Positions 1 through 9,175 of a stretch of DNA of 14,358 nt are shown piece by piece. Position 1 is the first letter of the stretch. Every line of letters starts with the position of its first letter. This stretch comes from Irineochytrium annulatum (taxonomy: Eukaryota; Chytridiomycota; Chytridiomycetes; Chytridiales; Chytridiaceae). A model generated the notes under the pieces. That model saw only the letters and a list, made by a program, of their open reading frames with translations, did not search any database and was not told the DNA's origin. The stretch covers positions 1 to 14,358 of the forward strand of contig JADGJL010000757.1 of NCBI GenBank assembly GCA_027600665.1, written 5' to 3'. The position numbers were made by a program, and so were the translations under genes.

Positions 1-155
1 TTTTTTTATTTTGGGTTTATGTTTTTTGTTTGGGTTATGTCTTACCATTTAAATTATATTTTTTTTTTAAATATATTACAAAAAAAAAAAAAAAAAAAGG
101 ACTTTACATATTGCATTTGAAATATCAATCCAAAGTGGTGAAAAGAAGGAAAACG
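1..155. other. AT-rich 3' flank with homopolymer runs
   Basis: This stretch is very AT-rich, with a T run at about 59-68 and a 19-base A run at 80-98. It lies downstream of the stop codon of the minus-strand Rap-GAP gene and is probably its 3' untranslated region and intergenic spacer. No coding region is supported. The only open frame here (from position 30) is low-complexity Lys/Phe sequence. Confidence 0.6.
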
Positions 156-3100
156 TTATTTTTTCTTGTTCGTCACCAGCAGGTTATGGCTCGCCCGCCG
201 TATGAAGCCTAACTTGGAGAATTTGCGGCCCGCGCTTGGAGGGGCATCGTCCCCCATTTTGTCGTCCTCGTAGTCCTCGCTCCGTTCCGGGTCGTCCCCG
301 TTTGCCAAGGCGGTGCTGCTTTTCACGGCAGTATCTTTACACGATACTAGTTGTTAGACAAGTTTTTGACAAGAACGTATGTGCCGAGCTCACCCGTCTT
401 CGACTTCTCTGGGTCGATCCTGTTCACGCTCCTAACCTTCTTGAGCTTCTTTACATCCACATCCGCCGCGGCCGCACCTGTGTCGTCGATAGGCAGCTCC
501 GTTTCCGACTTGACGAAACCCCGGCTCAGCGATCCTCTCGCCGAGGGCCTCCGCGAGTTGGCTTGGGAACTCGGCTGGCCACTGCTAGGACTCATGACCG
601 TCAACGAGGGGCTACTAGGTTCCCGCTCGTGGGAGGAAGATGCCCGCGCCGTCTGAAGGCATTCGGACACAATCTCGTCGAATAGCGCGGCACGTGTCCG
701 CTCTTGCGGAGCACGGAGCTTGGGAGCCTTCATGGCGGCGTTTTCTCCGTTTACGACTTGGTTATGTTCAAAATTAGCGTACAGCGCCAGTGAGCCAGAG
801 ACCAAATGGATACTTACTCTTAGCCATAAGGAACTCTCGCAGCGCCACCCTAGAGTAGAACACCGGCGGCGTCGGGAGCGGCGGCCCGAAGTCCGGCACG
901 TCGTTTCTCGTCGCAATGACGATCCTGTACCCCAGCTGTCCCGTCTCCGCGCTCCTCTCCTCCTTGACGATGATGAACACGTGCAAGAACTGTGACCGAA
1001 TGCAAAGCGGGTCAAACGTGGCATTGGGGCCGTCGAGGAACACCAGGCACACGATGTCATTCCCGATGTGGCGCTTCCGCTGGATTTGCTGCGGGTCCTC
1101 ACGGAAGTAAGGGAGGAGGGTCGAGACGTGGAAGGTGAGCTCGAAGGACTTCCACTCGGTGTGGACCGTCTCCTCGCCGGTGTTGTTGTTCTTATTGTCG
1201 AGGCCGCCGAGGAAACCCGGGAAACCCTTGAGATCAATGGCCTCACCTATAATGCTGAGGAAGACGTCGAAAGCCGGGCTACCCGTTTCTTAGGCTGGGT
1301 ATTAGCAGATGTTATTAACGCTTGATTTTTTACCGTTCCCAAAGAGTTCCTCCTCCGTTTGCTGACCCTCCTTACAATACAGTACCCCGATTTTGTACTG
1401 TTGTGCATACTAAAAGGGTTGTTAGAACGTGCTCCTCCCTCAAAGTTGTACGTTAATCTCATCCAACGACAATAATTTCTTCTCAACGTTGCTATCACAT
1501 GCTTTGCTCAACTTAATCAGTTGAATTCCTACACATGATCAGATTGGCTAAACCGCAGAAGCCATTGGCGCAAACCTGGGTCCACATGCTGAAGGATGGC
1601 CTTGGTCGAAGGCCGGGTATGTAGTACTGAATGGGGAAATACAGACTCGGATATGATATACTTCTTATCCGCTGCGCCCTTTGACCTGATAATGATCCTG
1701 TAAACGGCTTCGGACGAGGAGGAGTCCTCGGCTTGCGAGTGCGAATGTCCAAGGTGACTGTGCGACAATGACGGGCTCCCGATGGCCACCGACAGCCCCA
1801 TCCCCGGCTCCTTGTCGCACTTGTCCTCCCAGTTGGCCTCAATGGCCGAGATCTTTTCCCGCCGGATGTTAACGATCAAGTAACCTTGCTCAGCCTTCGC
1901 CACGAACGTGCCGTGCTCGTGGCCTTGGAAAAAGCGGCGGTAGTGCTGCGCGTCGAAGTTAAGGTGCTCGAGTTTATACGAAGCGTAATTGTAGACGAGG
2001 TCGTTCCCCACGACCTCGACACGAAACTTCGTCGAGGAGCGGACGAAGAGTTGCCGTTCTATAGTCTTGTACTCCAGAATCACCTCCTCGATGGCTACAA
2101 CCTGCGCTCTGCGTCAGTTTCCCCACAGTGAAACATCTCACCGGCCACACCCACCGTCGAGTCCACGGCTTTTCGAAGTAAAACTCCCCACTTCAGCGGG
2201 TCCCGATCCTGGCTAGGCTTTGGCACCTCCCCTTCACTGCCAAACTCGTCCTCGATATTCTTCAGCTGCTGCACCAGCGCCGAAACTTTCACGAGTGGAG
2301 CGGCGAGCGCCAGCACCCTCCTAGCGCCTTCGGTGACCGACCTCAGAATTAAACTGACGATGTCCACGGAGAACTTCTTGGCTGGGTTACTAGCGAGGCT
2401 GTCGTAAAGGTCGCACAGCTCGGTCGCGTGGCACTTGACGTCCCGCGCCAGGAGGTCGAGCGCCTCGCTCTGACTCATGCTCTCCAACGGCGAGCCCGGG
2501 CCGCCAGGGCTACCTGCGCCGCCCTGATCCCCGCCGTCGTCGCCGCGGGATGCGGAGAGCGTCGAGACGCGCGGGTTCCGAATAGGTGTCGGGCCGACGT
2601 CCGTCTCGTCAGCCTCGACGACGGAAAAGTCGGACGCGTCGCCGACCAGCCTCCGCTTCATATCTGCGATCTCCGGCAGTGTGATAGACGTCCGGCAGCT
2701 GCTAGTTGCGGAGCCCTCGTTGGTGTGGATGATGACAGAGTCTGAGTCACGACCCTCCGGCTGGGCGGTCGCCGGCTGCTGCAAAACAGGGCTCTCGACG
2801 AACTCCTTGTCGATGATGCCATTTTCGGCAGACCGATCAAGCGAGCCCCGAGAGTCCCCGGCGGTAGTCACGACGAGTGTGGGGGTTGTGGCGGACACGG
2901 AGACGCGTTGGTCCGGTGTTAAAACGCCCGTCCTGCTTAAAGCCTTGGGAGTGATTGAAGCAGAGGGCTGGCTGGAGTGTATATCCTCCCTGGTGAGGTC
3001 GCCTGCTTCTGTATCCTTAACGGCGTCCGACTCTGAGGTCAGGTTTGACGTCACGGAGACCCGAGGCCAGTCCAGTGCATCCACAAGCGAGTCCGTGGTC

Positions 3101-4138
3101 ACTGCGGCTGGCGAATTCGCTGCGACCTTTGTCCGCTCCTCCCTTGAAGTTGCAGTTGACGCTGCATTTGCTTCCGGTTCCGCAACAGCCAACGAAGGCT
3201 GGTTAACCGGATTCACGGTACACGAGGCCACGATATTAGTATTTCCGGCAGGATCGCGAGATAAAGTCTCTTTCGTTGTTGGTGCGTCGACAAGGAGTTT
3301 TGATGCTACTTCATTGGAGTCGCTCAAGTTGGAGCGGGCGACAGTAGAATCGCCGGGAGCAGCTCCAGTGGGTTCCGCGACAATCGATGCGCCGGCTTTT
3401 ACCATATCCAGGCCGGCGACAGCCACCGATGTGACCACAGGCGCCGCCGCATCCCTTCCAATCTCATTCCCCGGCCTCGCGTCGCCCGACCGCGGCATCC
3501 ACTCGACCGAGGCTGGCGAAGAGCTCCTCTCAAGCATTATGCCATCCGCGACCATGCCAAGTCCCGCGGGTCCCACCGACACAATCTCATCCGCGCTCCT
3601 CACCCTGCTTCCCAGCTTTCCGACCACCTTCGCCTCCGGCCCGCCGTCCGCCATCCCGCCGCCCTTCTTCTTCACCACACTCGTGAATGCCCTCACGCGC
3701 TGGCTCACAAATCCCCCGACGCGCTGGAAAGTCCCACTGGCGACCTTCCGGTCCACGTCCACCGCGGAAATTGACGACAACGACGGGCTGGACCTCAACG
3801 GTTTATGCGCGGCGGCCGCCGCCGCGTTGCTGATCGATCCCGACCCGCCGCCGCGGCCGAGGGAGAGGTGGGGGCTCGACAACGAGGTCCCATTACCCTT
3901 GCCGAGGCCGTGGTAAGCGCAAAAGGGCTCCCCGCCGTGCGGCGCCACTGTGGACAGCGTGAGCGGCTTCCGGCAGGTCTGGCACTTGAAGCAAGACTTG
4001 TGGTAGGAGCGCGAGGCGAAGACCACGCCCTCGACGTAGTAGCTGGTGAAGAAGATCGCACATTAGAGAGTTGGGCCACCATCGCGCGGACGGTCCTTAC
4101 ACTTTCTTCTGGCAAACGCAGCAGTTGGAATCCTGCAT
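156..4138 (-). CDS. LIM-domain/Rap-GAP fusion protein, 8 exons, about 1213 aa
   Basis: Predicted GTPase-activating protein for a Rap/Ras-like small GTPase. Exons on the minus strand: 4138-4101, 4042-2142, 2094-1533, 1491-1452, 1409-1334, 1288-818, 756-394, 346-156; the introns are 41-61 bases and all phases match. Residues 6-57 form one LIM zinc finger (C-x2-C-x17-H-x2-C-x2-C-x2-C-x17-C-x2-H), split by intron 1. Residues about 60-530 are Ser/Thr/Ala/Asp-rich and probably disordered; about 534-646 look helical. The Rap-GAP domain spans about 655-1050 and carries YKIGVLYCKEGQ, HVSTLLPY, RKRHIGNDIV with the expected catalytic Asn thumb (Asn949), FLHVFIIV, DVPDFGPPLP and QERTRAALFDE, all as in the Rap1GAP/SIPA1 family. 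The tail is polar and ends in a basic segment with an RRAS motif, a possible PKA site. The start is the first ATG before the first LIM cysteines. The last acceptor is ambiguous: position 346 or, 12 bases later, 334. The LIM part suggests cytoskeletal or membrane targeting; that is inference. Confidence 0.85.
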
Positions 4139-4602
4139 GGTCGGGGAAGCGTTTGGCGGCCGCGGGGGTCGCGTTGGCGGGGACAGGGGGGGATTGTTCA
4201 CGATGTAAATCTGTCGGTTCCGAAGGGAAGAGCGCTAGATGAGAGGGAACGTCTCCGCCGCCCCCGTCAGCGACTTCAAGAGCTGAACCGCGAGCTAAAG
4301 GGTCGTTAAAGGGCCGACTGGGTCCTTCATGAAAATGTCTTGGGATTGAAGGATCAATAAGACTTCCAACATATGAAGGCCCCAGAAGCATGTAAAGGTG
4401 GTTTTCTTGCTCGCAGGTTTTACGACAATGCATTGCTAAAATGCTCGCGACAGCTGATGAACAAAAAAAGAAAAAAAAAAAAAAACCAAGAATCGTGCAA
4501 CTACATCCGAGTTGGCGAGAGAACTTTATCGATTAAACGAGAATTATGTCTTCTTTTCTCATCTGCAAATTTGCGCCACATTGCGGACTGATGGAGTTGC
4601 TT
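4139..4602. other. Intergenic: promoter/leader of Rap-GAP gene and 3' flank of cyclophilin gene
   Basis: No gene is supported here. Next to the Rap-GAP start the sequence is G-rich on the plus strand (C-rich on the coding strand), with a run of seven G at about 4184-4190. Further upstream it becomes AT-rich, with an interrupted poly-A tract at 4463-4485 and a 10-base palindrome, CAATGCATTG, at 4426-4435. Small open frames across it have no recognisable protein features. Confidence 0.5.
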
Positions 4603-6056
4603 CTACCGCGTACGTTTCTTATCCCTCGCGTCACTCTTCGAATCTCCCCGCGCCTTTTTCTTCTCCCGTGCCAAGTCCCCATCATGGTCGAAAACAAGGT
4701 CATGCGCGTCCCGCTCGTCATCCTGATCCCGATACCGCGTCCTCTTCTGCAGGCCCTTACCCCCGAACTCCTCGCCTCCTTGACCGCGCCGTTTTGTAAC
4801 TAGAAGTAAGGTGGTGGCTAATTTAGCATTTCTGCAAATGTAGAAGAGATGACGGCACGGCAGCTTACGCATGAATTCCTTGTGCAGCTTCGAGACGCTC
4901 TGCGAAAAGTCCACGTGTATCCGCCGATCGTCAATCAGAACGTTGTCCATCTTGAAGTACGCCTCCTCGGCCTCCTCCTTCTTGCTGAACTCGATAAAAG
5001 CGTAGCTGAGTGAGTCGTTCGTCTTCTTATCCCTCAATATCTCGCAACTTGGATAAATATTCGATGAGCACAAATTTCTCATTTATCCGGCAAACTGGGC
5101 GGGACGCTCACCTTATAATTTCGCCAAACCTCGAAAAGATCAACTCAAGATCCTCGTCCCTCGTCACGGGGTTTAGCTTGCAGACGAATAGCACATTCTC
5201 CGGCGGTTTGATCTCGGCGAACGGCAGGTCCCCAATCATCTCCAGGGTGATGGCTTGCGCCTTCGCCTCGTTCGCCCGATGCTCCTTCTCCAGCACCTCC
5301 GGGTCGACGTCGGGGAAGAGCTCCTCGTCTTCGCGAATCCGGGAGGATTTGAGCATGTCGGGCGTCGGAGATGGAGAACGGGACGGTTCTTTAAAGTTGG
5401 GCGGGTCGGGGAAGGGATCGTCGAGGATGACGGTGTGCTTTATTCTGTTGAGGTTCGCTGTTATCCCTCCGCGTTTTGTAGAAAGAGCCACCAACCTGAT
5501 ATCTCTGAACGGCCTGCCTTGCTCGTCCGTCAGCTGCAGGTTAATCTCGTCCAACACCTCCTGGCCCTCCACGACATGCCCAAACACCGCATGCTTCCCG
5601 TCGAGGTAGTCCAACCCGTCGACCAGCGTCAAGAAGAACTGCGAGCCGGCCAGCGGCAGGGCATCGTCCGACTCGTTCGCAACCGTCGCGAACGACACGG
5701 TCCCCTTCTTGAGATGCTTCAGCTTCGGATGGATTTCAGGCGGGAAATATCGCTGCGACGCGCCGTTAATCACCCTGCATCATTCAACTTTTTTAACATT
5801 TTAAGCTTCGCACCCAGGCGCCAAATGCAAACAGCAAGACGCATACTAACCCCCAAATCGATTCCCCGCTCGTCGGCGTTCCCCTGTGATCCCCGCCGGT
5901 CTGGGCCGTGAAGTTCTTCTGCACGGTGTGCACCAGCGAGTAGTTGTAGTATTTGGCCTTGCACAACTTCACAAAGTTCAGGCAGGCTTTGGGAGCCCGC
6001 TTGACTTCGAGATCGATGACGAGGTCGCCAAGAGAGGTCTCGATGAGGACGGACAT
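4603..6056 (-). CDS. PPIL4-type cyclophilin with RNA-recognition motif, 5 exons, about 397 aa
   Basis: Nuclear cyclophilin-RRM protein of the PPIL4 / plant CYP59 / fission-yeast Cyp6 type, a family linked to transcription and RNA processing. Exons on the minus strand: 6056-5851, 5774-5496, 5444-5112, 5047-4869, 4799-4603; introns of 76, 51, 64 and 69 bases, phases 2, 2, 2, 1. The cyclophilin-like domain (about 1-165) starts [11 protein letters not shown], the usual PPIL4 start, and contains [23 protein letters not shown] and [10 protein letters not shown]. The linker [13 protein letters not shown] is the family signature. The RRM (about 244-322) has VLFVCKL as RNP2 and LSYAFIEF as RNP1, followed by [15 protein letters not shown]. 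The tail is short, charged and Lys/Arg/Asp-rich; human PPIL4 is about 490 residues. The Arg that catalyses isomerisation in cyclophilin A (in FHR) is replaced (VHT), as is typical of PPIL4, so activity may be low. The 51- and 69-base introns are open and in frame; removing them restores the family alignment. Confidence 0.9.
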
Positions 6057-6704
6057 TGTAATTGTCACCTCCGATCTCAGAATGAGACAAATGGAGGGTG
6101 GGTTTGCGCTGCTGTATACTGCACCGCGTTGAAGTGAAGTCGGGGCTACGGGAGGATTGTGATGAGTCCACTGATGCACACACGCCGAACGCCGAGGAAC
6201 GGCTATCCTCGTCGACCTGTCCGGCTGGAAGCTCTTGCCCTTGCACAGCAACGGCAACGGCCTTCTGTGCAGACAGTGGGCTGGTGTCTCAACTTCGTCG
6301 TCGACGACGCTACAGTGGGCTCGGCGTTTCACATACTTCGCACGACACAGGTCGCGACGATCGACGCACCTCTAAGGATGCTCATCCACTGAAATGAAGA
6401 TGGGCATGGACAAACAAGGCAAACTGTAAACTTCCACTGCCTTCCAAAGGCTTGCATGGTGAGGTCCGGATTCCGTTGTGAAGTAGCTTCACCATGCGTG
6501 ACAGACAAGCTTTCTTCTGCAACAACTTCAGGAATCAAGGGCAGTGGAGAATCTCCCCTTTTTTAAAATCGGTCGCAATTGTCCACTATCGACAAACTCG
6601 TCTTCATTTCTACTGTTACAAAGCTGAATTGGGCGAAAACGGGAAAGAATACATGTAAAAAAGTATGTGGAGAGCAAAGAAAGTCTCGGCCTAAAACCGG
6701 AACT
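6057..6704. other. Intergenic: cyclophilin promoter/leader and acyl-CoA synthetase 3' flank
   Basis: About 650 bases without a supported gene. The part from 6057 to about 6380 is moderately GC-rich and should hold the promoter and 5' leader of the minus-strand cyclophilin gene. The part from about 6540 to 6704 is AT-richer and should be the 3' end of the acyl-CoA synthetase transcript; no AATAAA is seen there. A 9-base inverted repeat (6454-6462 and 6489-6497) lies between. Open frames of 69-99 codons on both strands lack codon bias or motifs and were not called. Confidence 0.5.
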
Positions 6705-8901
6705 CTACAGCTTGGCGTTGGTCGCAGACTTGTACTTAGAAATAATCTCTGCTTTCAAATTCGTCTTCACAACCTTGCCCGTTGCATTCCGTTCCAATGG
6801 CTCGTTGTATAGAACAACAAACACAGGGCACTTGAACCTTTGTACGCCTCCGTTAACCACGCAACGAATATCTCGACAATCAAAAAAAAAAGAAAACCTT
6901 GCGATCTTCGCCTGGCAATGCCGGATGATGTCCTCCGGCACAATCTTTCCAACGTAATCCGGCTTGATCGTAACGCCAGCCGCGACCTCCTCACCAAGCG
7001 TCCGATGCGGGAGTCCGACGACGGCGCAATCCATGACTGCTGGGTGCGAGTAAATGCAGTCCTTCAAACGGGAGACGTTAACTATACGTTTGCCTAAACG
7101 ACCTAGAAACAATGAACCTTACCTCAACCTCTACACAGTAGATATTCTCCCCACCCCTAATCAACATATCCTTCGCCCGATCCAGAATGTATATAAAGCC
7201 CTCCTCATCCACCCGCCCGACATCCCCGGTCAAGAACCACCCATCGTCGGAGAAACACTTTTTCGTCGCCTCGGGGTTGTTCCAGTATCCCCTGACGACG
7301 TTCGGGCCCTTGACGGCGATCTCGCCCACGTCACCGATTTTTGGGACGTTGATGAATGTTCCAGGGCGGACGATGCGGACGTCCATGACGTAGGGTGGGA
7401 TGCCGACGGAGTCCGGGCGGAGGTCGTAGTCGACCCCGGAGTTTTGGGAGATGGAGGAGGAGGTCTCGGTCATGCCGTAGCCGTTCGAGGCTGTGCGGGA
7501 TCCTTTCTGTTGACGCCATAACGTATGCATCAGCGGCGCCCCATAAGGTGGTAATGATTACCTTCGGCACGTTCTTCTTTATCGTGGTGCTCAGCTCCTT
7601 CGGCGACGGCGCTCCGCCAAAGAAGAACGACCTAATTGAGCTCAAATCATGCAACTTCCGATCCGGATGCTCGATTATCTGCCACACAAGCGTCGGCACG
7701 CCCCCCACAGCCGAGATCTTCTCCCTCTCAATCAACTCCAAAGCCCTCTTCGCGTCCCACTTCCTCATGATCGTCACCTTGCCGCCGGATGCCAGCGACG
7801 TCGCCATTACGACGTGGCAGCCCATGACGTGAAAGAGCGGGATGCCAAGAAGGAAGGATGGGCGGCCCTTCGCGGAGTTTGCGGGGTTCGCAACGGCGGC
7901 GAGGGTGCGGGAGCGGATGGAGGGAGGGATATCGATGCCGGAACGGAGGGCGTTGCGTGGGGGCGGGACGGCGCCGGAGACGAGGTTAGTGAGGAAGTTG
8001 CGATGTGTGCCGACGGCGCCTTTGGGGCGGCCGGTCGTGCCGCTCGTGTAGAAAACTGTCCATATCACAGTCAATCAAGCAGGTGAAATACGGTGATCTG
8101 AAATAAACGCACTTGTGCAATCATCATCCTCCCCAATCTCGACCTCCGGCAAGCCAGTCTTCGATCTTCCCACGACATCAAATTCCTCCAAGGTTACTAC
8201 CCTACTCGCGTCGCCCGACCTCCGCCCGTCGTCGCCGCCGCACACGACGATGCGCTCCACGCCGCGCAGGTCCGCCAGCACTGGCGCGAGCGCAACGAGC
8301 CTCTCAGCGTCCGTAAACATGAACCGAGCGCCGCTGTTCTCGAGGCAATATAACGATTCGGTGGGTTTCAGCCAGGCGTTAACGGGCACCGCGATAGCGC
8401 CGAGGACGACGATGGACCAGAAGGAAATGATCCACTGTCGTGATTCAATGCATAAGATTTCGAGGATTTCGAAGGTCGAACAGAGAAGTTAGTGGGCACG
8501 CTCAATACCTCAGGACAGTTCTGCATCAAGATCGCGACGCGATCACCCTTCCTGATGCCGTACACATGCAACGCGTTCGCCAGCGCCACGACGCGCGCAA
8601 AGTGCTTGCCGTGCGTCATCCTTTGATCCTCGAACACGATGAAATCGTTTGCGGCGTTCACCTAATCGTACGGGATCAGATCCTCGAATGTCGTGGCAGT
8701 TGGAAATCAAGTTGCAGGAAGAATAAACAATCTACTCACGCGAGCGGACGTGACAAGAACCTCCCTCAAATCGTGCGGAGCGTTTTTCCAGACCCGCTGG
8801 CGGACGCCCCTGATCGTGGCCTCGCTCATCGGGAACCAGTCGTCGCTGGTGAGGATCGCCCGGGCCTCGGCGAGGGTGTGCGGTCGCCTCTCGGGCTGCA
8901 T
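6705..8901 (-). CDS. Acyl-CoA synthetase (AMP-forming, ANL superfamily) with peroxisomal AKL C-terminus, 7 exons, about 603 aa
   Basis: Adenylate-forming ligase that should activate a carboxylic acid, probably a fatty or aryl acid, with ATP and then load CoA. Exons on the minus strand: 8901-8740, 8661-8509, 8434-8113, 8055-7562, 7506-7123, 7061-6898, 6837-6705; introns of 78, 74, 57, 55, 61 and 60 bases, phases 0, 0, 1, 0, 0, 2. The family core motifs are intact: P-loop YTSGTTGRPKG (about 215-225), PLFHVMGCH, SNGYGMTETSS (about 384-394), WFLTGDVGRVDEEG, the hinge-region DRAKDMLIRGGENIY (about 486-500) and NATGKVVK with the expected catalytic Lys581. The protein ends NAKL; AKL fits the peroxisomal PTS1 consensus. 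The start is the first ATG; the frame upstream is open but offers only a TTG. The 60-base last intron is open and in frame, but the spliced form gives the better family match. Exact substrate cannot be told from sequence; 4-coumarate-CoA ligase-like or medium/long-chain acyl-CoA synthetase are both possible. Confidence 0.9.
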
Positions 8902-9045
8902 GGCTGGAGTCGAGGATGAGTTGTCGCGATGTCTTGCTCTCGTGAGGAGGCTTTTTATTGAGGCCGCATGTGCGACGTAGGGGCGATTACCCGACGAGCC
9001 GAGAGTATCGCCGAGGTTGGGGTCTTTGATAAGGACAAATACAAA

Positions 9046-9053
9046 TTTAAATA
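9046..9053 (-). promoter_or_regulatory. TATA-like box upstream of acyl-CoA synthetase gene
   Basis: TATTTAAA is read on the minus strand about 145 bases before the predicted ATG at 8901, inside a short AT-rich patch in the 274-base gap between this gene and the preceding esterase-like gene. Position and sequence suit a core promoter element, but no transcript start is known. Confidence 0.3.
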
Positions 9054-9175
9054 GCAGAGACTTCAAAAGAGTATGTGGCAGGGTAGGTCGATCAAAGAGG
9101 TACAGTCGCAAAAAAAAAGATCGTGATGTACAGTGAAGGATGCTCGCACATCAGCACCGAGTCCTCCTCCTCGCA

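Noticed and set aside
80..98. 19-base A run taken as a retroposon tail or poly(A) of a processed copy
   Set aside because: There is no adjacent target-site duplication or processed coding copy. Similar A/T runs occur in other gaps of this window (for example 4463-4485), so simple low-complexity sequence suffices.
347..1246. A single 299-codon minus-strand frame as one exon
   Set aside because: Only its second half (after 756) is real. The first half is an out-of-frame shadow of Rap-GAP exon 6, whose true frame carries the conserved GAP motifs.
2681..3916. Long plus-strand open frame (411 codons) opposite the Rap-GAP linker
   Set aside because: It is antisense to exon 2 of the LIM/Rap-GAP gene. 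Its Ser/Thr/Ala-rich composition mirrors the codon bias of the real frame and it has no domain, while the minus frame links a real LIM finger to a real GAP domain.
6098..6538. Small open frames on both strands between cyclophilin and synthetase genes
   Set aside because: They are short, overlap each other, have no motif or codon bias, and cover expected promoter and 3' flank sequence.
8902..9111. Extension of the acyl-CoA synthetase upstream of 8901
   Set aside because: The frame stays open to 9111, but the only start there is TTG and the added segment crosses the TATA-like patch. The first ATG gives a normal family N-terminus.
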